Virus record (IMG/VR): IMGVR_UViG_3300044981_000083
Location: 1 to 57,064 of that record
From: a virus
Direction: 5' to 3' (one strand)
Length of the DNA stretch: 57,064 bases
The position numbers and the translations under genes are program-made. Shown one piece after another: positions 38,113 through 46,541 of the stretch. The notes beneath the pieces were generated by a model. That model was not told the origin of the DNA, ran no database searches, and was given only the letters and a program-made list of their open reading frames with translations. Within the stretch, counting starts at the first letter, position 1. Every line of letters starts with the position of its first letter.

Positions 38113-38952
38113 ATGGATATTCTCGGAAAATACAGAGTGCCATTGTTTCAGGCGCCAGATATAGCGCCGGGCGCGACGCCTCCCGTTGTGATGCCGCCTG
38201 ATCCTTCGGTAATCCCGCCGGTTGAGCCGCCGGCCGGTGCCACAATCGAGCCGCAGAAAACGCCTCAACTTCCGTCCGGCGTCATCGACGAATTGACGAA
38301 GCTGCGCGCGGAAAAGCGTGAACTCGGCGAACGTGCTGCGCGTCTCGAACGCGAGGCTTCCGAAGCTCGAGCGCTTGCCGAGCGGGCTGTCGCGGCTGAC
38401 AAGGCGATTTCTCCGCCCACCGCGCCGCGCGTTCCTCCGGCTCCGACCGAAGAGGCCGAAATCGACCGACGCGCCGAATACAAACTGTTTCAGCGCGAAG
38501 TATCCTCGGTCATCACTCGCGGCCAGAAGGAATTCGGGCTTGCGGATTTCAACGAGACCGTTCGAGCGCTTCAAGCCTACGGTGCCGACAGCGACCAGTT
38601 CGTCTCCGAAGTGATGGCCGTCGATCGCGATAACGCGCACAAGCTTCTACACACCCTCGCCCATGACGGCGCGCAGACGATCGGATTGCTGGGCATGACG
38701 CCCGCGCAACGCCTCGCCGAACTCACAAGGATGCACATGGCCGCAAAATCCGCTGAGCCTGCTACGTCCGCCATTCCAGTCGTTCCGGCAAAGCCGGCCG
38801 TCGCTGCGACTGTCAGCGCAGCTCCCCGCCCCGCTCCCGTGGTCGAACCGTCTGCCGGAAAGACCGTCATGCGCTACGGCGACGAACGTTCGGACGCGGA
38901 ATTCACGGAAGACTTCAAGAAATGGGAAACGCGCAAGATGCGCCGACGTTGA
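38113..38952 (+). CDS. Scaffolding protein (probable)
   Basis: The 279-residue protein has a Pro-rich start, a long coiled coil (about 58-100, LRAEKRELGERAARLEREAS), a helical middle, a Pro/Ala linker, and a short basic C-terminal end (FKKWETRKMRRR). This is the layout of P22-type scaffolds, where the basic C-terminal helix-turn-helix binds the coat. Position just before the coat gene supports it. Confidence 0.75.
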   Translation: MDILGKYRVPLFQAPDIAPGATPPVVMPPDPSVIPPVEPPAGATIEPQKTPQLPSGVIDELTKLRAEKRELGERAARLEREASEARALAERAVAADKAISPPTAPRVPPAPTEEAEIDRRAEYKLFQREVSSVITRGQKEFGLADFNETVRALQAYGADSDQFVSEVMAVDRDNAHKLLHTLAHDGAQTIGLLGMTPAQRLAELTRMHMAAKSAEPATSAIPVVPAKPAVAATVSAAPRPAPVVEPSAGKTVMRYGDERSDAEFTEDFKKWETRKMRRR

Positions 38953-39149
38953 TTCCTGTTTCATGTCGCGACCTGAGCGTCATCAGGGATCGGGCGTAAC
39001 GCGACATCGCCCTTCGCCGCCGACCTGAGCGATATCAGGGTGCTCCCGTCCTTGTCAGATTCGGGACCTGACATGCACCGCGGCTCTTATGCCGCTTCCC
39101 TTTTCCGCGCCTTGGAGATGGCGCACGACAATCCTCAGGAGCCATCCCG
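38953..39149 (+). promoter_or_regulatory. Structured leader of the coat gene
   Basis: The region has no gene. ATGTCGCG (38963-38970) pairs with CGCGACAT (39000-39007) around an inner stem CCTGA/TCAGG (38972-38987). CCTGA/TCAGG recurs at 39024-39039, and GTCAG/CTGAC at 39054-39072. The repeated ACCTGAGCG stem-loops may be a promoter operator or an mRNA-stabilising leader for the highly expressed coat gene. CAGGAG precedes the start at 39150. Confidence 0.5.
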
Positions 39150-40409
39150 ATGGCGAACAATATCCTCACCCCGTCGATGATCACGCGGTTTTCCATCCGC
39201 ATGTTTCTCAATACCAACTATTTCCTTCAAAACGTAAGTCGACAGTTCGAGTCACAGTTCGGCATCGAAGGCGCGAGGATCGGCGCCCAGCTTCGTATCC
39301 GCTATCCAAACCAATATACCGTGACCGATGGTCCCGGCATTTCGATCCAGGACACCACGGAAGAACAGTTCCTCCTCACCGTCGCGACGCAACGCCATGT
39401 GGACGTGGCATTCACGTCGGCGGAAACCACTCTCGATATCGACGACTACATGGAGCGCATCGTCCTTCCGAGGGTCAACGCCCTGGCCGCGAACGTTGCC
39501 TATCAGGTGATGATCAATACCGCTTCGTCGGTCAAGAACGCGGTCGCAAACGTCGATGCCAATAACAATATCCTCCCGATTACGGACGCTCCCATTGCGC
39601 TTGCAAGAGGTATCCTGGAGGAAAACTCATCTCCGAATTTCGGCGAGATGGGGATGCGCAAGACCGCTTTGGCTCCGCGCTCCGACGTGCGCATGCAACA
39701 GGCATTGCGTGGCTTGCTGAATCCCGTCGATGAAATCTCCCGCCAATACAACTCGGGAATGATGTATGACGCCCTTGGGCTCAGGTTCTTCGAGGATCAG
39801 ACGGTCATCAGCCACACGACCGGGACGTTCACCACGGCGACCGTTAATGGTGCCAACCAGACCGGGCAGGCCCTCACGGTCAATGCTCTGAATGGTACGG
39901 TGAACCAAGGCGACGTGTTCTCGATCGCCGGAGTGAACGCCGTCAACCGGACGAGTTTCCAGTCCTTAGGTATCGCCGCGCAGTTCGTTGCGGTTCAGAA
40001 TGCCGCAGCCGGTGCAGTCTCGATCTCGATCTATCCGGCGATCATCCCGCCGGCATCCAATGCGCCCTATGCGGGCCTGCCCTATACCCCGCAACAATAT
40101 CAGACCGTCACTGCTTCGCCGGCGAACAATGCCACCATCACTCCCTTCGCAAATGCCGGGGTGACCTACCGCGAAAACCTCGTCTATGCGCCGGACGCGA
40201 TCACGCTGGTTGTCGCTCCGCTGTGGATTCCGCCCAACGAAAAGGGCGTCATCGCCGCAGCGAGGCACAATTACGACAGTCTGTCGATGCGCTCTCTCGT
40301 CTGCTATGAGCCGACTACCGATCAGCCGATCGACCGGCTCGATATTCTGTTCGGGTCCGGTGTGCCGAGACCGGAATGGATCGTGCAAGCTATGGATTCG
40401 GTGCCGTAA
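39150..40409 (+). CDS. Major capsid protein, P22 coat type
   Basis: This 419-residue protein starts MANNILTPSMITRFSIRMFLN, then NYFLQNVSRQFE, and has IRYPNQYTVTDGPGI and DYMERIVLPRVNALAANVAY, the pattern of P22 coat protein (PF11651-type). P22 coat adds an inserted telokin-like domain to the HK97 fold; the central Ala/Thr-rich segment (about 215-300) may be the corresponding insertion. It forms the icosahedral head. There are separate scaffold and decoration-like genes on either side. Confidence 0.92.
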   Translation: MANNILTPSMITRFSIRMFLNTNYFLQNVSRQFESQFGIEGARIGAQLRIRYPNQYTVTDGPGISIQDTTEEQFLLTVATQRHVDVAFTSAETTLDIDDYMERIVLPRVNALAANVAYQVMINTASSVKNAVANVDANNNILPITDAPIALARGILEENSSPNFGEMGMRKTALAPRSDVRMQQALRGLLNPVDEISRQYNSGMMYDALGLRFFEDQTVISHTTGTFTTATVNGANQTGQALTVNALNGTVNQGDVFSIAGVNAVNRTSFQSLGIAAQFVAVQNAAAGAVSISIYPAIIPPASNAPYAGLPYTPQQYQTVTASPANNATITPFANAGVTYRENLVYAPDAITLVVAPLWIPPNEKGVIAAARHNYDSLSMRSLVCYEPTTDQPIDRLDILFGSGVPRPEWIVQAMDSVP

Positions 40410-40442
40410 GGTTCGGATCACGCTCACTCTGCGGTGGCGATC

Positions 40443-40456
40443 GGCTAGACGGTCAC
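40443..40456. repeat. Dispersed element, copy 5
   Basis: GGCTAGACGGTCAC is followed by CCCGATGCGG. It lies between the coat gene and the decoration-like gene, 34 bases after the coat stop. Confidence 0.6.
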
Positions 40457-40502
40457 CCCGATGCGGCACTGTGCTGCGCGACTGAAAAAAAGGAGACTCA
40501 CA

Positions 40503-41126
40503 ATGGCGTACGACTCCGAAAAGCACGAAATCGATCCCGTGACGGGGTTTGCGGTGCATAAGGATACCGAGAGTATCGTGGGCGTTGTTCCGCGCCCGCG
40601 CCGCCCCACCGAGCCCGTCATCTATCCGGCCTGGATCAAGCCGCATCAGAGTCACATTATTCGGAAGAAGGTCGAAGGGGCGCCGGATGACGTCTCATGT
40701 CCGGGGTTTGAGAGCCGCGTCGATCCGGTCAACGGCGAGGTAACAGTGCTCGTGAACGACGCCGCCCACGAGGCCGTCGCTACGCTGCCGAGAAACGAAC
40801 GCAAGAACGTGCCCACCGGCGACTATCCGACCTGGGTAGCGCCCCACGAAAGCCATGTGGAACGCAAGAAAACCGAAGGCGCGCCGGATCACGTCTCGTG
40901 TCCCGGCTTCGAAACCTCTGTGAATCGCGTCAACGGCGAGGTCAGGGTGCTCGTGCTCGATGCCGACCACGAAAAGGTCGCAACGGACGCGAAGCAGGAG
41001 GCGAAGGTCCCGGATCCTCCTCTTCACGCGCCCCCGAATCCTTCCAGCAGCGCCGGCGCCTCTCCTCCCCCTCCGGTTCCTCCTCTTCGCCCATCCGAAC
41101 CCCCGCAGGCCGCCGCAACGGGCTGA
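40503..41126 (+). CDS. Head decoration-like protein with internal duplication
   Basis: The 207-residue protein has two tandem copies of about 65 residues. Both contain W(I/V)xPHxSHxxRKKxEGAP, DxVSCPGFE and NGEVxVLV (residues 40-105 and 106-170). A Pro/Ser-rich tail follows. Its start at 40503 has AAAAGGAGAC upstream. Position after the coat gene suggests a capsid decoration or stabilising protein; the family is not identified. Confidence 0.7.
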   Translation: MAYDSEKHEIDPVTGFAVHKDTESIVGVVPRPRRPTEPVIYPAWIKPHQSHIIRKKVEGAPDDVSCPGFESRVDPVNGEVTVLVNDAAHEAVATLPRNERKNVPTGDYPTWVAPHESHVERKKTEGAPDHVSCPGFETSVNRVNGEVRVLVLDADHEKVATDAKQEAKVPDPPLHAPPNPSSSAGASPPPPVPPLRPSEPPQAAATG

Positions 41127-41136
41127 AGGTTCGGAT

Positions 41137-41172
41137 CGCCGCGCGGGTTGGTTCCCTCCCGTCCGCGCGGCG
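41137..41172. terminator. GC-rich hairpin beside parS
   Basis: CGCCGCGCGG and CCGCGCGGCG form a perfect 10-bp stem with a 16-base loop. No T-run follows directly, but the parS palindrome and TTTTT come within 20 bases. Together they could attenuate transcription after the coat genes. Confidence 0.5.
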
Positions 41173-41175
41173 TAA

Positions 41176-41191
41176 TGTTTCACGTGAAACA
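41176..41191. promoter_or_regulatory. parS: Perfect parS-type centromere site
   Basis: TGTTTCACGTGAAACA is identical to the consensus of bacterial chromosomal parS, the site bound by ParB/Spo0J; with flanks ATG..CAT it is an 18-bp perfect palindrome. It is the only such site in the window. It lies 18 bases before the next start codon, in a 5' leader. It is followed by TTTTT, so a terminator-like role is an alternative. The phage has no ParA and its ParB-domain protein is a methyltransferase fusion, so host ParB is the likely binder. Confidence 0.75.
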
Positions 41192-41208
41192 TTTTTAGGA
41201 GACTTCCT

Positions 41209-41988
41209 ATGTTTGTCATGCCGACCCGTGAGCAGGCGGGCTATCTTCCCCCCGAAATCGCCGGCGAAGGTCAAAAAGTCATCCTCGGCGATGGCGAGAC
41301 CGTCAACTGGTCGCCCCCGCCGAACAAACCGATCATTCCCGACATTTCCAATGTCAAGAGCATCCGTAAATACTTCAACCGCATTGGTTACCAAGTATGG
41401 CCGGCATGGCTCTACCATCCAACCGAGCCCGCGAGACTGGCGAAGACGGCCCATGAAGCCGCGGAGCTGGGTGTCTGCTATCGCGAAGCCTCGAACGACG
41501 AAAAAGGTCGCTATGGCCGTTCCCATGTGTGGGACTGGAAGGACGATTCGTTGTGGCGCCCGACGCCCTACGCGGTAAGCAAGGCGAGGGTCTATGATCC
41601 CCTTCGCCCCGAACAGGGCAAGGAATTTCGTCCAACCCCGCCGAATCCCATCGTGGCACAGGATGCGCTGCTCGAAAGACTTCTGCCCGCGATCGCCGCC
41701 GCAGTGGCGAAGGAGGTCCGTAAGCCCGACGGCATCGACCCGCGCCAGTGGGACTCGTTCCTCAAATTCCAGGCCTTCCAGAAGGCACAGGAAGCCCTGG
41801 AGAACGCGAACAGCGAATCGAGGGAGGAAGATGCCCCCGCGAGCGAACTCGCGCTCAGTACCCTCTCCCCCGAGCAGGAACGGGCGGCCTATGAGGCGGA
41901 AGCCGAAAAGCTTGGGATCAAGACGGATGGTCGCTGGTCGCTCGATAAGCTCAAGAACATGGTCAAGCAGGCCCAGAAGGCGGCGTGA
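41209..41988 (+). CDS. Head-module protein with HeH/SAP-like C-terminus
   Basis: Most of this 259-residue protein is unassigned (Trp- and Pro-rich PNKPIIPDISN, VWPAWLYHP). The last 35 residues, YEAEAEKLGIKTDGRWSLDKLKNMVKQAQK, look like a HeH/LEM- or SAP-like helix-extended-helix domain that binds DNA or proteins in phage virion proteins. The ribosome-binding site TTAGGAG is good and lies directly behind parS. Confidence 0.7.
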   Translation: MFVMPTREQAGYLPPEIAGEGQKVILGDGETVNWSPPPNKPIIPDISNVKSIRKYFNRIGYQVWPAWLYHPTEPARLAKTAHEAAELGVCYREASNDEKGRYGRSHVWDWKDDSLWRPTPYAVSKARVYDPLRPEQGKEFRPTPPNPIVAQDALLERLLPAIAAAVAKEVRKPDGIDPRQWDSFLKFQAFQKAQEALENANSESREEDAPASELALSTLSPEQERAAYEAEAEKLGIKTDGRWSLDKLKNMVKQAQKAA

Positions 41989-42212
41989 TGCTCACGTTCT
42001 CAGCCTTAGAATCTGCGGCCCGTGAGCGGTTCGGCCAAGCTGTGACGATCGCTCCCTCGGGGGATGGATTTCGCCTCGCTTTTCCCGATGGCCGCCATGT
42101 GGCATTTCCATTCGGCCGTGCCGATCGGGAACGCATGGCCGATGAATTCATGACCAACACGGTTGCCCCGATCGTCGCTTCGTTGGAGGCGAAGCCTCCA
42201 AACCCTCCCTAG
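41985..42212 (+). CDS. Small head-module protein
   Basis: The 75-residue protein starts with GTG in an overlap with the previous stop (or at ATG 41988). Beta-alpha pattern with GDGFRLAFPDGRHVAFPFG and a C-terminal helix. No family recognised. Confidence 0.65.
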   Translation: MMLTFSALESAARERFGQAVTIAPSGDGFRLAFPDGRHVAFPFGRADRERMADEFMTNTVAPIVASLEAKPPNPP

Positions 42213-42313
42213 GGCCGGGACCCCCAACCCCGGCCCCGGCGGCGGCGCCACGTCGTCCCCCTCAGCCCGTTGTGCCGCCGCCATCCTTCCCGCTTCCGAA
42301 TGTTAGGCGAATA

Positions 42314-42577
42314 ATGTCGATCACCGATAAGCTCGCCCTGATCGCGACGCGACGCACGGAATTCAATGCCGCGCTGCATGCGGATGCGGACGCTTTGCTG
42401 GCGCGCTATGCGGAAGTGGAAGCAAAGAAAAGCGCGGCCTTCACCAAGCATCACGCCCAACTCGAAACCGAGGAAACCGAACTCGCGACAGTCGAGGCCG
42501 CAATCGACCGCATGAGCAACATGGGAAACGCGCCAGGCTCGGAGCCATCCTCCGAGAAGCCCAAAAACGGCGGATAA
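42314..42577 (+). CDS. Small coiled-coil protein
   Basis: This 87-residue protein is almost wholly helical with acidic heptads (EVEAKKSAAFTKHHAQLETE), ending in a disordered tail. The start is chosen at 42314 because upstream codons are Pro-rich and atypical. A structural accessory role is likely from position. Confidence 0.6.
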   Translation: MSITDKLALIATRRTEFNAALHADADALLARYAEVEAKKSAAFTKHHAQLETEETELATVEAAIDRMSNMGNAPGSEPSSEKPKNGG

Positions 42578-42583
42578 GGTGAG

Positions 42584-43366
42584 ATGGCCGGACCTCCCGC
42601 CGAAGGCCCCATACCGGTCGATACCGTTTCGGCTTTATTGATCAATGCACTGACCGATGCCGGGGTGGTGGGAATCGACGAGGCTATCGAGCAGCCGATC
42701 CTCAACCGGGCCTTCACGCAAGCGAATTGGCTGTTAGCACAATGGGCAAGAAAACGTTGGCTTTGTTATCGACTCCAGGATTATTCGTTCGTCTCGACGG
42801 GAGCACTAACATACAGCGTGGGGTTGACGGCTCCGAATGCTCCCACGGCCATCAATATCAATCCTCGACCCGACCGTTTGGAATATGCCTTCCTGAGGTT
42901 TCTCAACCAGAATCCTCCCTCGGGGTTATTCGTCGATATTCCGATCGACATTATCCAGTCCCACGAGGATTATTCAGGCATCACGGTAAAGAACATCGGC
43001 ACCTTGCCATGGCGGATATTCTACGATCCGGTATGGCCGGTAGGGGTGCTGTTTCCCTGGCCGGTCCCGCAGCCGACGATCTATGAGATACATTGCGGCT
43101 TCAAGGTCGTCCTTCCCCGGTTTGCAAATCTCCAGCAGGCGATCAATTTCCCCCCCGAGTATGAAGCCGCGTTGAATTGGTGTCTGGCGCGACGGTTTCG
43201 TGCGAGCTATCAGATGCCGCCTGATCCGACCATCGATTCGCTTGCAAGAGATGGTCTCAATGTGATCCGCCTCGCGAACCAACAAATGCCGACGCTGCGC
43301 ATGCCGCAGTTCCTTCGTGGAGGAAACCGGGCGTATGATTACCGCGGCGATTCCGATTCATACTGA
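42584..43366 (+). CDS. P22 gp4-like head-to-tail adaptor
   Basis: The 260-residue protein has the pattern of P22 tail accessory factor gp4: an N-terminal helix with ILNRAFTQANWLLAQWARKRW, then SFVSTGALTYSVG, RPDRLEYAFLR and a C-terminal helical part with EYEAALNWCLARRFRASY. It binds below the portal dodecamer and begins tail assembly. Position between head and gp10-like genes agrees. Confidence 0.82.
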   Translation: MAGPPAEGPIPVDTVSALLINALTDAGVVGIDEAIEQPILNRAFTQANWLLAQWARKRWLCYRLQDYSFVSTGALTYSVGLTAPNAPTAININPRPDRLEYAFLRFLNQNPPSGLFVDIPIDIIQSHEDYSGITVKNIGTLPWRIFYDPVWPVGVLFPWPVPQPTIYEIHCGFKVVLPRFANLQQAINFPPEYEAALNWCLARRFRASYQMPPDPTIDSLARDGLNVIRLANQQMPTLRMPQFLRGGNRAYDYRGDSDSY

Positions 43367-43382
43367 CAAAGGAGACCAATCG

Positions 43383-43880
43383 ATGAACCTCATTCGAGCC
43401 TGCCGCGCCTTCGGCGCCGGATTCGCCTTGGTGTTGCTCGGCTTCATTGCTCACGCTGCTGTCGGCACGCCGCCGCTCGGCGGTATCGGTCCTGCTTTGC
43501 AGGACGGCCAATGGCTGCTCGGTCTCGCGGGAGGCACGAATTACGGCTACCAGTCGGGGATCACGGCCCATGCCGGGGGCACCCAGGCCGCAGCCACCGT
43601 ACTGCCGACGAACATTGCCCTAGTCGAGGTGGATACAGTCGCCACGACCGGCGATAGCGTGGCGCTGCCGCAATGTATTCAGGGCACGTGGTTGTTTCTT
43701 CGCAATGCCGGCGCCGGAACGCTCGACGTGTACGGCAATACGATCACCAACCCCCTGAGTGCGACGCTCGATACCATCAACGCGACGGCGGGGACGAGCG
43801 CTTACACCCTCACGACCAACACCAACGCGATCTTCTTCTGCGCCAAAAACGGCGCATGGTCGGCGGGCAAGGTCAGTTGA
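43383..43880 (+). CDS. Exported small virion-module protein
   Basis: The 165-residue protein has a signal peptide at residues 1-26 (RAFGAGFALVLLGFIAHA-A). The mature part is Gly/Thr-rich and beta-rich with TTGDSVALPQCIQGTWLFLRN, resembling a small trimeric fibre or decoration domain. Two Cys could pair. AAAGGAG precedes the start. It is one of several signal-bearing late proteins. Confidence 0.65.
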   Translation: MNLIRACRAFGAGFALVLLGFIAHAAVGTPPLGGIGPALQDGQWLLGLAGGTNYGYQSGITAHAGGTQAAATVLPTNIALVEVDTVATTGDSVALPQCIQGTWLFLRNAGAGTLDVYGNTITNPLSATLDTINATAGTSAYTLTTNTNAIFFCAKNGAWSAGKVS

Positions 43881-43883
43881 ACG

Positions 43884-45425
43884 ATGCGCGGTTTCCAGCG
43901 GGACGGCTTTATTCCGCTGACCTCCGGCGCCTATGCGCAACGAGCCTTAATCGCGGATGCACAGCGCTGCATCAACCTTGTGCCCGAGTTGAATCCGGAG
44001 GACACGACGCCGGCCGCAGCGGTGACGCATTATCCGCGCGCAGGACTGAGCGGACTGGGTGCCGGTCCTCCTAATCCCGCCACGGGCCGGGGAGTCTTCA
44101 CTGCCAGCAACGGCAATCTCTATGGTGCGGTTGCCAACAACTTCTATTTCATCAACCAGGATTGGAAATACAACCTTCTCGGCCAGATCAATAACGGGCC
44201 GAATCCGGTTTCCTTTGCCGACAACGGTACGTCCGGAATCATCGTCGATGGTTCGCCGAACGGCTACAGTTTCAACATCACCAACAATCAATGGAATGGA
44301 CTATACCAGGACCCGACTGGAACCTTTATCGGTTCGGTGAGGGCCGATTATGTCGATACGTTTCTCACCTTTGACGCACCGAACAGCAATGAGTGGTATG
44401 CCTCGCTGAGCCTTCAGCTCGCGTTCAATGCGCTGGCAGTCGGGGGTGCGACGAGTTTCCCGGATAAGATCATTACTCATGCGGTGAATTTGAGACAGGT
44501 TTTCCTGCTCAAGGAGTTCACGACCGAAGCATGGTATCTTTCCGGTGCGGTTCCTTTTCCTTTCGAGGAATGGCCGAACGTCTTCGTTCCCTATGGATGC
44601 GCGGCGGCTTATTCTCTGGCGAAAGCCGATACCTTTCTGTTTTGGATTTCACGAAACAGGGATGGCCAAGCGATGGCCGTCATGCTCGACGGCTATGGGG
44701 TCAAGATCATCTCGACCAGGGCATTGGAATATCGCTGGACGAATTACGCCAAAGTTCAGGATTGCATCGCCTATTCGTATCAGCAGGCGGGACATACCTT
44801 CGTCGTATTTCATTTTCCGAGCGCCGATGAAGCCTGGGCCTACGACCTCTCGACAAGGCAATGGCACCAAAGGGTGTGGATCGACAATAACGGTGTGTTT
44901 CATCGCGAGCGTGTCGCATTCCATGCCTTCGTTTCCACGACCAATGGATATCCTGATACGAACGTCGGAATGGACTGGGCGACTGGGCAAATCTACAAGA
45001 TCGACCAGAAGGCATACACCGACGTTGGCATGCCGATCGCGTGTATCCGGTCGTTTCCCCATGTGACGGGCGAGCTCAAGGAAATGACTATCCCCTCTTT
45101 CGTCGCCGACATGGCGACCGGAGATATCCCGAACACCGGGGAAATCAATCAAACCCTGTCTCCCTGGTCGAATGGCTGGAGCAATGGGTTTGGTCCGCTT
45201 ATTGTCCAAGAATCTCCGCAGGTCGCGTGCCGTATTTCGAGGGATGGCGGGGGCACATGGGGGAACTATCGCAAAAAATGGTTTATTTCCGCCGGACGAT
45301 ATCGCTCGATGATGCGATGGCGTAATTGGGGCATGGGACGAGATTTGGTATATGAGTTGGCGTTTCCGGCCTACAATCTCGCTCTCCAAGGCGCCTATAT
45401 CGAGCCGATCAAGCATGCAGCGTGA
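43884..45425 (+). CDS. P22 gp10-like tail hub/stabilisation protein
   Basis: This 513-residue protein begins MRGFQRDGFIPLTSGAYAQR and has repeated beta-propeller-like segments (YGAVANNFYFIN, TSGIIVDGSPNGYSF, WAYDLSTRQWHQRVW), as in P22 packaged-DNA stabilisation protein gp10. It closes the head and attaches the needle or spikes. It follows the gp4-like gene after the exported protein. Confidence 0.82.
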   Translation: MRGFQRDGFIPLTSGAYAQRALIADAQRCINLVPELNPEDTTPAAAVTHYPRAGLSGLGAGPPNPATGRGVFTASNGNLYGAVANNFYFINQDWKYNLLGQINNGPNPVSFADNGTSGIIVDGSPNGYSFNITNNQWNGLYQDPTGTFIGSVRADYVDTFLTFDAPNSNEWYASLSLQLAFNALAVGGATSFPDKIITHAVNLRQVFLLKEFTTEAWYLSGAVPFPFEEWPNVFVPYGCAAAYSLAKADTFLFWISRNRDGQAMAVMLDGYGVKIISTRALEYRWTNYAKVQDCIAYSYQQAGHTFVVFHFPSADEAWAYDLSTRQWHQRVWIDNNGVFHRERVAFHAFVSTTNGYPDTNVGMDWATGQIYKIDQKAYTDVGMPIACIRSFPHVTGELKEMTIPSFVADMATGDIPNTGEINQTLSPWSNGWSNGFGPLIVQESPQVACRISRDGGGTWGNYRKKWFISAGRYRSMMRWRNWGMGRDLVYELAFPAYNLALQGAYIEPIKHAA

Positions 45426-45428
45426 TTC

Positions 45429-46259
45429 ATGGCCAACTCGCAAACCGGCGTTCCCGGCATTCCGCAAGGTCCCTTGGTGGACCGTAACGGCGTGCCGATG
45501 CCGATATGGTGGCAGTTTTTCAATAATCTGTGGGTGCGTACCGGGGCCGCTTCGGGTACGCCATCGCTCGTTCTTGATAATATCTCGTCAACGCCCGGAG
45601 CGACGCTTTATCGCGGCAGTGCAATCTGGTCGGGACTTGCGCCCGCTGCGCGTTATAAAGTCCTGCGGATGGGCGTCACCTATCCGGAATGGGATACGCT
45701 CGACGGCAATTCATTCGGGGCACAAGCCAAGTCAAGTTTCTTCGTTTCGCCGGATAATGCGTCCGGCGTTCCGGCATTCCGTCCGATCGCCTCTCTCGAC
45801 CTTGGTCCGGTCGCCGGACAGATTCCGGGCACGGGCACGAACGACGATGCGACTGCGGGAAATACCGGGGAATTCATCTCGCAATCGATTCCACTTGGTC
45901 ACGCGGTTGCGCTTGCCAGCGGCGTCGCTGCCGATATCGCATCAATCGTATTGACTCCGGGTGATTGGGACGTATGGGCAAACATCGCAAACATTCCCGA
46001 TCCCACCACGACAACCTCGATCATAAGGGCGTGGATCAACACAGTCCCGGCGACCGATCCGGCGGCGCCGAACTCGGGAGCGTATCTGTTGATGCAACAG
46101 GCAATCGGGGCCGGATTGGCTCAGGCGTTTCCGGTGGGAATGAAACGCATCACAGTTCCGACCGCAACGACAACAACGGCCTACATGTCAACGAAAATGA
46201 CATTCGCGGTTGCGAACCTGGGGGCTTACGGATTCCTCGGGGCGCGGAGGCCGCGATAG
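45429..46259 (+). CDS. Tail/virion protein
   Basis: The N-terminus of this 276-residue protein, GVPGIPQGPLVDRNGVPMPIWWQFFNNL, is a motif found at the start of many phage tail-attachment proteins. The C-terminal 100 residues are beta-rich (GDWDVWANIANIP) and end in a positively charged tail. It may be a needle, plug or fibre adaptor; the exact role is unclear. Confidence 0.65.
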   Translation: MANSQTGVPGIPQGPLVDRNGVPMPIWWQFFNNLWVRTGAASGTPSLVLDNISSTPGATLYRGSAIWSGLAPAARYKVLRMGVTYPEWDTLDGNSFGAQAKSSFFVSPDNASGVPAFRPIASLDLGPVAGQIPGTGTNDDATAGNTGEFISQSIPLGHAVALASGVAADIASIVLTPGDWDVWANIANIPDPTTTTSIIRAWINTVPATDPAAPNSGAYLLMQQAIGAGLAQAFPVGMKRITVPTATTTTAYMSTKMTFAVANLGAYGFLGARRPR

Positions 46260-46301
46260 ACCCATCCGTTGGATTTTCGATTGGATTATCGGTCAAAGAA
46301 A

Positions 46302-46541
46302 ATGTTCCGCCGCCAGTATTTCGCGTGGTTCGATCTGAGACGGAAGGAATTCCGGCTGAGCCTCTTTCCGCCGGACTCTCCGGTCCGTCCGTCATTGGGG
46401 TTTCCGACCAAGAGCGATCTTCTGACCTTCGCGGATCGGAAGCGCGGCAACGTGCTATGGTCGCCGCCGTTAACCCGGCAACAAGAACAGGCTGGCTTGT
46501 CGGTCGAAGCTTCGATGCAAGAGAATTCAACCGCATATTGA
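46302..46541 (+). CDS. Small virion-module protein
   Basis: This 79-residue protein has basic and aromatic FRRQYFAWFDLRRKEFRLSL, then LGFPTKSDLLTFADRKRG, which is convincing protein-like sequence. A TTG start at 46269 would add 11 residues. It overlaps the next gene by 85 bases in another frame, which is more than usual, so the start of one of the two may be wrong. Confidence 0.5.
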   Translation: MFRRQYFAWFDLRRKEFRLSLFPPDSPVRPSLGFPTKSDLLTFADRKRGNVLWSPPLTRQQEQAGLSVEASMQENSTAY

